Shown here piece after piece: positions 22,386-30,786 of a stretch of 33,522 bases of DNA. Source of the stretch: Porogramme epimiltina (Eukaryota > Basidiomycota > Agaricomycetes > Polyporales > Polyporaceae); the NCBI GenBank assembly GCA_900155495.1, contig FTLJ01001445.1:1-33522 (forward strand), read 5' to 3'. The translations under genes were made by a program, and so were the position numbers. Position 1 is the first letter of the stretch. The number at the start of each line of letters is the position of its first letter. The notes under the pieces were generated by a model. It made no database searches, was not told where the DNA came from, and saw nothing but the letters and a program-made list of their open reading frames with translations.

Positions 22386-23796
22386 ATGTCCGGCTCGCGC
22401 ACAAGAAAGTTCAGCGAGGATGAGAAGGCTCAGCTCCTTGCCAACCTCGAACTGGAAGGTCAGTAGCCAACCCTCCCTCGCTCGAGAGGACAGCCCACCG
22501 ACTATATAGCGCCTACGCGGAAACCTGAACAGTGGCACACAAGACGCGCCAGTTCGAGGACTGGCTCACGGACACGCTCGAGAACTTCCGGAGGCACCAA
22601 GAGAGCCTGATTTTGCGCATGCCTCGCATCGTCCGCAACATCACCATGCGCGAGTTCGCCAAGTATGGCGGCGATATTCAGGCTGCAGTGAAGGGCCTCA
22701 GCCGCGAGATGCTCGGGTCGGAGGACGCGACAATCGACCTGGGAACACGGAAGCGCAAGTGGATAGAGAGCCAGGAAGCAGAGGATAAGACAGCGAAGGG
22801 GCAGGAAGCGGAGTCTTCGCGAGGGGTCAAGAACGGTACGTGCGCTTTCGGCATGTTGTGATGGGCTTTGTTGTTGACGTTTCGGTAGCTCGTACCGTTG
22901 CTGCAACACCAAAGAAGAGGTTGGCATCTGCTGCCGCCGCACCCCCAGCCCCCGGAACGGCACAGAAGTCGCGATTGCCTATTACCAAGACCCCAGCAAA
23001 GGTATGCACATATGTCTGTTCAGCGCCGCATCTGCTCACATTCCAGGTCCTATCTCAGGCTCGCACTCTTTCCCGTGTACCTTCTGGCGCAATGTCCCCC
23101 AGCCCACAGAAAGGCACCTCCAAACTTCTTTCGTTCCCCCGCACACCTTCTCGCTTTGCTTCTCCCGTCAAGTCCCAACCTGCACGCACTGGCACCCGAG
23201 TACCATCATCCTCTACGTTCAACCCTGTCCTCGCCTCCGAAGCGTCACATCCTCGCTGGCCTCGGAAGAACGAGCACCTCCTTAGTGCAAACGGATCACC
23301 ACTCGCAAATCCATACCAGCTCGACCTCAACAACTGGTTCAAGGCGGTCATCAACGGCGACCTGGGTGACGCGGACAATAGCAAACGTAGTGGAGCAACT
23401 AGTCAAACAAAGACTCTCAAGAAACAACGGAGCATCATCGTCCGTTCCGCCTCCTCGTCCTCCCATCTCGGTACCTCGTCACACGGGGGTCATTCGCGCT
23501 CGACATCGCAGGCAAGCACGCTCGTTGGGTCACAGTCCGACTCGCAGGGTCCACGCAAGGGCAGCGCAGCAAATGAGGACAAGACGATGGACGATCCGTT
23601 CGCAGCACCTGCTGCGTTCTCCGCGCTCGTATCAGTGCAGACGCAGGACGGGCACGTGCTCGAGTTCAATCCACTCCAGACGTCCCCCGAAGAGCTCGAC
23701 GCGCTCGAAGGCATCTCGGACAGCGCGAAGAGGCAAGCGAAGGAAGACATGGCGCAGATGGTGCAGCTGGCTGTGGAAAGGTGGAAGCTCAGTTAG
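22386..23796 (+). CDS. Borealin/Nbl1-type chromosomal passenger complex subunit
   Basis: Four exons: 22386-22458, 22533-22835, 22889-23001 and 23047-23796, giving 412 residues. The N-terminal 75 residues are the Nbl1/borealin helix: FSEDEKAQLLANLELE, then after intron 1 VAHKTRQFEDWLTDTLENFR, RHQESLILRMPRIVRNITMR and EFAKYGGDIQ. In the passenger complex this helix bundles with survivin/Bir1 and INCENP/Sli15 and so targets Aurora B to centromeres and the spindle midzone. The rest is long, Ser/Pro/Lys-rich and probably disordered, with many SP/TP sites for mitotic kinases. A conserved-looking block NPYQLDLNNWFKAVINGDLG and a helical C-terminus (AKEDMAQMVQLAVERWKLS) stand out. Budding-yeast Nbl1 is only the helix, whereas this fungal form is long like animal borealin. 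It converges on POP1, stop codons about 207 bases apart. Confidence 0.87.
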
Positions 23797-24003
23797 GTAC
23801 ACTTTTCGCTGGGGTACGACTGCCTCTATTCCATGGACTATCCACATTCCGGACCATCTCATTGCATCGCTCCACGTCTGGTCACGCTGTCGTGCATACC
23901 CGCACCCTCATCGCACTTACAGAGTTTATTGTAGAGTTTATCGATCGGTGTATCCATATGACGTGCTCGGGCTGGCACAGTTAATTCAGCATTGCACTAG
24001 TAT

Positions 24004-27000
24004 TCAATGCAATAGTTCGACGTATGCCGCACGACAGATAGTATCATCGCGATTTCGCAACTTGACCAGTAGCCTAGACCCGTTGTGCAGCCTGCCATAA
24101 AGCTGCTGATCAGTATGTAGCCGAAAGTTTCGGAAGCGAGCCGACCTTTGAGCTTGTTTCCGAAGTTCCAAGTAGCGGGCAAACGGAATCGCACCAACGG
24201 CATGTCCCTCCCCTAGCGAAAGTGAAAAACTGCCAGACGTGACATATCCGATGATTTCGTCCTGCGACGGCGGAAGCTGAGAAAGCTAGGGGCGCACTTC
24301 CGTCAGCGCTGCTTTCCTCCGAACTCCGAACTGCCCAATGGTCAATCACACACCTCCGTCTCGTCACGCCCGTCAGGCAAAGCAGATAGCCCGCTCTTGC
24401 GCATAGCCTCAGCCCTTGCCCATTCCCGCGCCTCCTCGTCATCCACGCGGTAGACCACAGCAAGGTCGTCCGGGCATCCTCGTCCGCAGAGCGCGATGCT
24501 GACCTGGACGAGGGCGCCTCGCATCAAGTCCTCTGAGGACACGCCCGCGCCGAGCGGGTCGAGGTGCCGCTTGATCCGGGCTTGGTTGACGTGCACGAGC
24601 AGACCGGAGGTGGGACTCAGCATCGGCGCAACTTCCGCAACGAGCGCGGGCACGTCCGGTCCGCGCAGGAGCCACGGCGTGTCCTTTCCCGTCGTGGGTG
24701 GACCTGCCTCCTCCCCATCCCCTGCTGCTGCTTCGGTCTCTGCCCCTGGGGGAGCGCCAGCGGGCGATTCGGGCTCCCGCTGTGTGTCGACGAAGTCTTC
24801 AAGCTCCTCCGGGGCGGGTGGCGCCTCGAGACCCAGAACGACACCCCAGTCGGCGCGCCACGGGCTCCGCGTGTCGAGCTTGTCATAGTTCGGACGCTTC
24901 GCGGGCGGGCGGCGGGTCCACGCGGCACGGTCGGTGTCCGCACGATCATCGGCGAAATCCACGTACGCCTCAGTGCATGGGAAGTCGCGAGGAAAATGAG
25001 CGCAGCCCGCCTCGAATGCTTGAGTCTGACATTCGCGCTGGCCGCCGACACGTGTGCCGGTGTAGGTAAGGGAAGAGAAGAAAGGCATTCCCCAGCCTTG
25101 GGGGACAATGAGCGTCCAGCCATGCAAGGGAGTCGTGGTTGCGGCTGACGACGAAGCAGAATCTGGGGAGAGAGGAGCATTCTCGATGGAGCGTTGGATG
25201 AGGAGGACAGGAATGCGATCGTCCTTGCGCTCAGATTTGAGGGGGGTACCTGGAACGAGGTTCTGGGGAAACACGTATAAACATCAATTATGCAGGGAAG
25301 ACAGAAAACCTACACTTGATCGTCGCTGATCAATGTCTTTCTTCTTATACCGAGGTTTGCGTAATGCTAGCCTTGTGTTCTCACGCCAAATCTCACTTTG
25401 AGCGAGTACGGAAGAAGGAAACACGGTCGAAGCTGGCGACAGATTCGTGCCCTCGTCTATATTAAGCTTTACATTCTTCGGCGGGAAGCTGCCCATGACC
25501 GTCAGGGCTCCGTCCCATAACAGAGACATGAATACTTGCCTTAAACGTGGGTCGTGAACGGTGAAACCAATTACCATTCCTCGGGGGACTGAGCCTGCAG
25601 ATTGTATGCGGTTCAGAGAATCCCAGAACTGTGAGCGTGTCAGTCGACGTGGACCAAGAGTAACAATAGGTCGCCACCTTTTTGAAGTCTTCCCTCTTGT
25701 CATCCACGGGCTTTAACGCCCCTTTGATGACCTGGCTAGACTTCGGGCCAACAATGTGGAAGATATTGAATTGTTCTCTAAGATCCGCAATCTCCACCTC
25801 GGCTTTGCGCCCAGCTTGCTTCGCGGTGTCCAGCGCGAACGATGCGGACAGGCGAATCGCCTCGTGTGCCAATTCTGTCACAGTTGGGTGTACGCGCACC
25901 CACACGACTCGAGTACGATGCTTGGGGTCATTCGGCTCTTCAGGGGCAGCCTTTTGCTTCCCTTTCCCTTTCCCCTGCTTTCCACGAGAGATTGCTGAAG
26001 GCTGGGCCGAAGCTACAAGCGAAGGGTCCGCATGCCAAAGCACGGTGGCGGGTCCGATGAGATTGTAGGGGTATTTGTTGTATCCATATAGATACGTCTC
26101 GGCCGTACGCGCGCCCGTCAAATACCTGCCCCACGGTCAATGAGCGCTTTCGTGAGGAAACGTTAAAAACTACATGCCTTTTGGCACTGGGGCTAGGACC
26201 TTGGCAATCACAGCAGCTGCCCAGAATCGTGCACAGGAGATCTTCTGGACCCTTGATCTCTATTGTGGCGAGATATGACGCGTCGTGCAGTATTGATCCA
26301 TGTACTGATGCTCTATGAGACGGGCGGAAGGACTTCTCTGTCGGAGTGGCCGCCTGAAACGTCGCGAACTTGGATGAATGGATGTGTGAAAAGAGTGATG
26401 ACTAGAACGCACCAATCTGTAACCCCACATATCCTCCATATGCATACGCTTTGCATGCCATATGTGCGTCTCCAGCCAAACCTTGTCCTCTGGAATGCTA
26501 TGACATTAGATTGGTGAACATCTGACTTCGAGCTATTCCATACTTTGCCTCCGCAGAAGGTCCGTAGTACGTTGGATTCTCTTCAGCTTTCCCAGCTTCG
26601 GATTATTTCTACCTAGAGCCTTACGTCGTGCGGGATCCATCTGAACGACGTGTCAAATCACCGCAGGGAATCATAGAATCAGTACGCCCACCTCCGCACG
26701 GGCCTTGTCTCGTAGCTTCAGAGGCACACGCCGTACATCATGGCTGGCTGCACGACGACGAAGATGTCGGGGAAGCTGCTGCCACGCCCTCTGGGTAGAA
26801 TTTGAACTGCCATATAAATGAGACCAGCTCAATGGAAATGAATGCACTGAAACATACCGAGCGTTCTGCATGGCTTCGTTCATAGCATTGATCTCGAATG
26901 CTCTAGCCTGTGCAGGTGTCAGACTCGTTTGTGACGATGTGTTGTAATATACGCACCTCCGCGAATTTCTCTACGTCCATTGCACCTGGTAGCCCTTTCA

Positions 27001-27222
27001 TGCCTTCATACGGAGTTACCGAACAGTGGCCTCCCAGTCAATAAAACGCGACTCACTATCAAACCTGACGGACTTGGAGGGCCCTGCCTCAGCATTTACA
27101 GCTGAAGGAGTGGATGTTCTCGCTTCTGATTGTACTGCGATTGTGCGAGCAATCGCTGTCTTCTGCTTCTTACGCTCGCGTCCGGAAAGCTCATCTGAGG
27201 GGCTCGGCCTCTTTGGAGGCAT
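24004..27222 (-). CDS. POP1: RNase P/MRP protein subunit POP1
   Basis: Twelve exons: 27222-27057, 27003-26957, 26907-26858, 26806-26692, 26640-26544, 26489-26413, 26353-26178, 26125-25678, 25628-25540, 25488-25314, 25262-24354 and 24285-24004, giving 876 residues. POP1 is the largest protein of RNase P and RNase MRP and holds the RNA for tRNA 5' and rRNA processing in the nucleus/nucleolus. The N-terminal POP1 domain shows EKFAEARAFEINAMNEAM, QQLPRHLRRRAASHDVRRVP and WLETHIWHAKRMHMEDMWGY. The middle has KPRYKKKDIDQRRS. The POPLD domain has GWTLIVPQGWGMPFFSSLTY and TGTRVGGQRE (about residue 528 on). The C-terminal domain has DEIIGYVTSGSFSLSLGEGH and VKLRNRDDTICRAAYVE. Two introns need GC-AG splicing (26126-26177 and 25489-25539). 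The N-terminal 55 residues are basic and disordered. The exon 1/2 junction and the exon 12 acceptor are slightly uncertain. Confidence 0.95.
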
Positions 27223-27489
27223 CTTCACGACGTGTTCTAGAGCTCGCGCTAGTAGGAGGTTTGTCGGAGAACGAGTGCAGATATTGTGTAGAATGCGGTG
27301 GACGATGGAAGACGGACGAGTGCTCGAGTCAAGATTTAATGCCGGCAGTGGCTGGAGGAGCGTAAAACGCGTCGAGGACAGTGACCACTTTCCGGATCCG
27401 GAACGCGTTACGCGCCGGACGCGTTGTGGCACGCGGCGGCGTCGCACGCGAGTTCGCCCGCTCACCACCACCACTACCACCGACCCTCG
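27223..27489. promoter_or_regulatory. Short divergent promoter, POP1 / mitochondrial coiled-coil gene
   Basis: 267 bases separate the two start codons. The right half is GC-rich with CACCACCACCAC just before the plus-strand ATG. No TATA box is evident, which fits two housekeeping genes. Confidence 0.55.
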
Positions 27490-28244
27490 ATGGCCGCCTC
27501 CCTCCTCGCTGCACGCTCCATCGCTCGGACAACGGCGCCGCGTGCTGGCCGCCGTCTTCTCTCTACCACGCGGGTCGTGCGCGAAGAGGCCGCGGCGCCC
27601 AACCTAGGCTCCGTGCCCCCAGCCAAGAAGCCCGTCGGGGCGTTCCGCGGAGGGTGCGTGTTGCCATACTCAGTGTGAGGAGGACCGACGTCTCAAAGCA
27701 AAACTCGAATGGGCCATAGGATTGTCGGGTTTCTGTTTGGTTTCTCGCTAGCGTCGTCGTTCGCCGCGTATCATCTGCTCGAGGAGTATAAGCTGGCCTC
27801 TGCAGCCCTGCAGGCTAGCGTGGAAGAGCTACAGGCGAGCACGCAGAAGGTGCGCAAGCGGAATTTTGCACATGCCATTATGCGTTTTCAGCGGTAAATC
27901 AGGTGTCTGCACACGTCCGGCGGATCGAGGCCGTGGAGAAAGAGCTGAAGGCGCTCAGCGAGTCCTCAGCTACCAAGGAGGATATCTCGCGGGTGCGTGG
28001 TGAAATGAAGAAGCTGTATGACGGGCTCCACGTCGGTAAGCAAGATCGTCGCCTCGAGTGTATGTACTTCGTTGAAGAATATATTGCTGGCAGAATTTCT
28101 TGACCTTCGAGCACACGTTTGGGGCATCCGTGAGTATTTACGGGTGCTATTACCTAGTGAGAAGCCGCTCATCCTGGATACGTCACAGAGCAAGACTTGC
28201 ACTCGTTGTCTAAAAAGGAGGCTTCGACTGTCCGCGTCGTATAG
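27490..28244 (+). CDS. Small mitochondrial membrane coiled-coil protein, uncharacterised
   Basis: Five exons: 27490-27653, 27720-27849, 27903-28035, 28094-28129 and 28189-28244, giving 172 residues. The N-terminus is Arg/Ala/Ser-rich without acids (AARSIARTTAPRAGRRLLS), a good matrix-targeting presequence with a likely cleavage near RRLLSTTRVV. One membrane segment follows at about 56-72 (IVGFLFGFSLASSFAAYHLL). The rest is a heptad-like helix (LASAALQASVEELQASTQKV, RIEAVEKELKALSES, DISRVRGEMKKLYDGLH) ending in QQDLHSLSKKEASTVRVV. I do not recognise the family. The layout suggests a single-pass inner-membrane protein with a coiled coil for assembly. Its pairing with POP1 says nothing clear about its job. 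The last two exons are small and their junctions rest on consensus sites and frame. Confidence 0.72.
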
Positions 28245-28841
28245 AGGTGCAGACAATAGACCAGTTTCTCTTCCACTTCCAGGTGTGTTGCGCTGGGACA
28301 CTCCCAGATGGCCTTTGCTATTTGTGGACGTGGTTGTCAGATGTAATATCAAACCATGTCGTCCAGGTGAGTCTCCGGAGGTCGATAGTCGGTCATCGGG
28401 TATGTTCGGAAAATCCATACACCACTTCAGTCGGCCAGTGTAGCTCGAAACGTGATGCAGCGAGAAGGCTCTTGAAAACGACACAGACGTGGTTCATCAT
28501 GTGGCTGATTTGCGATCGCCTGCGGCCATTAGTTGTGGCCATGCCGGGTGAGAATCCCCAACGGTTTGCTGTCCGAGTCGACAATGCTCCGTCAATATGA
28601 CGGATGATGTCGGATCGAAGAAATCATTAAGTAATAAGGAACGGGACGCGGGAACCGGTGAGTGTTGGATCCCAAACACACACGCGTTCCTGGCATAATG
28701 AGCGCCTCAGGAACCGAGCCTCGACGTGGAGGGCGGGATCGCCCAGGTCCGCGCGGGCCGCCGGATATTGCGAGGACGAGTTGCCGGATAAGGGAATTGA
28801 ATTGCCTGGTTTGATAGGAGTTGCTAGGATGAATGCAACCA

Positions 28842-28863
28842 GGACAACGACTGGACAACGACT
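28842..28863. repeat. Perfect 11-bp tandem duplication
   Basis: GGACAACGACT occurs twice in a row, about 205 bases upstream of the TATA box of the secreted-protein gene. It could be a doubled regulator site or simple replication slippage. Confidence 0.75.
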
Positions 28864-29068
28864 CGAGGGCGGAAGTTCCGCCGAGAATGCGCGCCGGGCG
28901 AGGACCTGGTGGCCATCGCCTGCGATCGGAGGCCATCGTCCGGATCTTTTGGACCACGCCGCCCTCATGGCAACCGCCGCCATTCCTTGCGGGCAGCGTG
29001 CGGCACAGGCGGCATTGGTGTGGCCAGACCGCCATCACAATCGGTTCCTGTCGTCCATTCCGGCGGCC

Positions 29069-29074
29069 TATAAA
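29069..29074 (+). promoter_or_regulatory. TATA box of the secreted-protein gene
   Basis: TATAAA sits in a GC-rich context (GGCCTATAAAGACCC), about 95 bases before the predicted leader intron. It is the cleanest TATA box in the window and suggests a strongly or conditionally expressed gene. Confidence 0.75.
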
Positions 29075-29164
29075 GACCCTGGGGCCCCGTTGTGTGCCCC
29101 CATTCCACTCACTTCACCAGCCAAGACCGGGTCTTGACGGTTTCTTCAAGTTCTTGCGTTCTTT

Positions 29165-29230
29165 GTGAGTGTTTCCTCGCGCACGTACTGTGGCCACAAG
29201 GCATTCTCACGTTAACATCCACGCCCGTAG
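29165..29230 (+). other. Predicted 5'UTR intron (66 nt)
   Basis: The donor GTGAGT at 29165, a GTTAAC branch-like site and the acceptor CCCGTAG ending at 29230 form a typical intron in the leader, 69 bases before the start codon. Leader introns often raise expression in basidiomycetes. Confidence 0.6.
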
Positions 29231-29299
29231 GTCGCTGGCGTACCCTCCTTTAGTCGATACAACCACACCGGTCCAGGCACCACACACATAATTTTCACC

Positions 29300-30266
29300 A
29301 TGGTCTTCGTCAAGTCTTTCTTCCTCTTCTCCCTCCTCACCTTCGCGGTTGCTCTCCCCGTCCGCCGCGAGGTTCCTCAGGAGCATTCTCACGAGGACAT
29401 TCTCCGTAAAGTCCGCACCACGCTCAACCTTAACAACCCGGATAAGATCACGGACCCGGTTTTCGCCCTGCTTGGAGATGCCGCTGCCAAGGCAGGTGCT
29501 GGTGACATCACTGTACGTATACCATCTCTCGTCACTATTGAGCGTCTTGTTAAGGGCCCCTCCATCAGGACCTTGCCTGCTTGCAGCAGGCCGTCGCTGA
29601 CCAGGCATTCACCAACGCCAAGGCGGCGGGCGACGTCGACAGCATGGTCAACGCCCTCCTCTTCCGCGCCGTCGAGCGCAACACCGGCGGTGTCGGCGTG
29701 AAGTCCGCGCTCTGCACGCAGACTGCGAAGAACCCGGAGGTGGCGGCGATCACTCAGCACCAGGACCCCGCCTCGGACGGCGCGGCGGCGGCGAACAAGG
29801 CGATCGTGCTTGCGCTCGCTCAGCAGATTGCGAAGCTCGGCGGCGACCCGCTCGACGCGCTTAAGTCTGGCACGTTCGCGCCTGGCTCCAAGACCGACAC
29901 GACTGGCAAGGGCAACTCGTGCGACGACGCGAACGACGCGAACGGCTGCATCAACACCCTGAACCTGCTCGTTAAGGACGCGACCGAGGACGAGATCAAC
30001 GCGGCGGTCGCTGGCCTCACCGCTTCGTCCACCGCCGCTGCCTCGTCCGCTAGCAGCACCGCGTCGTCGACCGACTCGGCGGACTGCGCTGACGTTACCG
30101 TCACCGTCACTGTTACCCCCACTGCGACAGCCGCTGCGTAAGTGTCACTTCCGCTACACTACTACTCTATCCTGACGAGCTTTTCTTCAGTGACACGGCC
30201 ACTTGCGCGCCCCCTAGCTCGACTGTCACTGTCACCGTCACCCCCACAGCGACCGCCCGCCGCTAA
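29300..30266 (+). CDS. Secreted Ser/Thr-rich protein, uncharacterised
   Basis: Three exons: 29300-29512, 29569-30137 and 30191-30266, giving 285 residues. A signal peptide is clear (KSFFLFSLLTFAVALP), followed by VRRE, a possible Kex2-type site. The mature part is mostly helical and alanine-rich, with six Cys: in DLACLQQ, ALCTQ, NSCDDANDANGC (two), SADCAD and ATCAPP. A Ser/Thr/Ala-rich stretch (likely O-glycosylated) follows near residues 230-250. The end carries two copies of a VTVTVTPTATA motif, one at the end of exon 2 and one in exon 3. No GPI-type hydrophobic tail is seen, so it is probably released or cell-wall associated. I do not recognise the family. GC-rich third positions and the strong promoter suggest high expression. 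The unspliced last intron would stop translation within its donor (see findings). Confidence 0.82.
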
Positions 30267-30786
30267 GGTGTTCACCCTCCCTCTCCCCTCGTAAGACTTG
30301 ATGATCGACTCGCCCACCGGTACCCTGGCGGCATGGTGAAAATATTGCTGCATCGCGGAAGGAACCCCCCTCGTATACCTCCTTCCGTTACCCACCCCTT
30401 AATCCTTTCACGCTCTAAAAGGCTTTCACATTTTCTTTGGGTATCTGTTCGCAGCAATATTGTGTATTACTGGCTCGGTTTGCCTCGGTGTTTAGGTTGT
30501 ATCACTACTTTACTTGTCATTCTTTTGTGTACCTCGCTCGCTCCCAATACATGACATCCTGTCACATCTAAAAACTCGTGCTTTGGCCTCCGTGTACTGA
30601 GAACTTACAGCTTCGAAAGCCAGTGGAGCGCCGAGGACCGGCAGTATCACGCACGCTAGAAATCCCATGCTTGTGAATTTGGCGCTTAACATACTCGCGG
30701 GGCCTGTGTCCCGACTACATCCCTGCACCCTACGTCTTTCACTGGGCTCTTTTCGTCACTTCACGTCTGCATTCCGGGTCTGCGAC
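30267..30786. other. Intergenic, no gene seen
   Basis: AT-rich 3'UTR-like sequence to about 30590, then upstream sequence of the last gene. An in-frame ATG at 30667 precedes the chosen start at 30787 and would add 40 residues. Confidence 0.5.

Larger units (their letters stand above)
28245..29299. other. Intergenic about 1 kb upstream of the secreted-protein gene
   Basis: It holds the 3'UTR of the mitochondrial gene and a strong-looking promoter. Near 28842-28863 an 11-bp unit is duplicated in tandem. A TATA box lies at 29069 and a leader intron at 29165-29230 (listed separately). Open frames at 28592-29038 (minus) and 28658-29137 (plus) have no family signature. Confidence 0.55.

Noticed and set aside
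28592..29137. Overlapping frames on both strands in the gap before the secreted-protein gene
   Set aside because: No domain, and the region has promoter features (TATA, leader intron).
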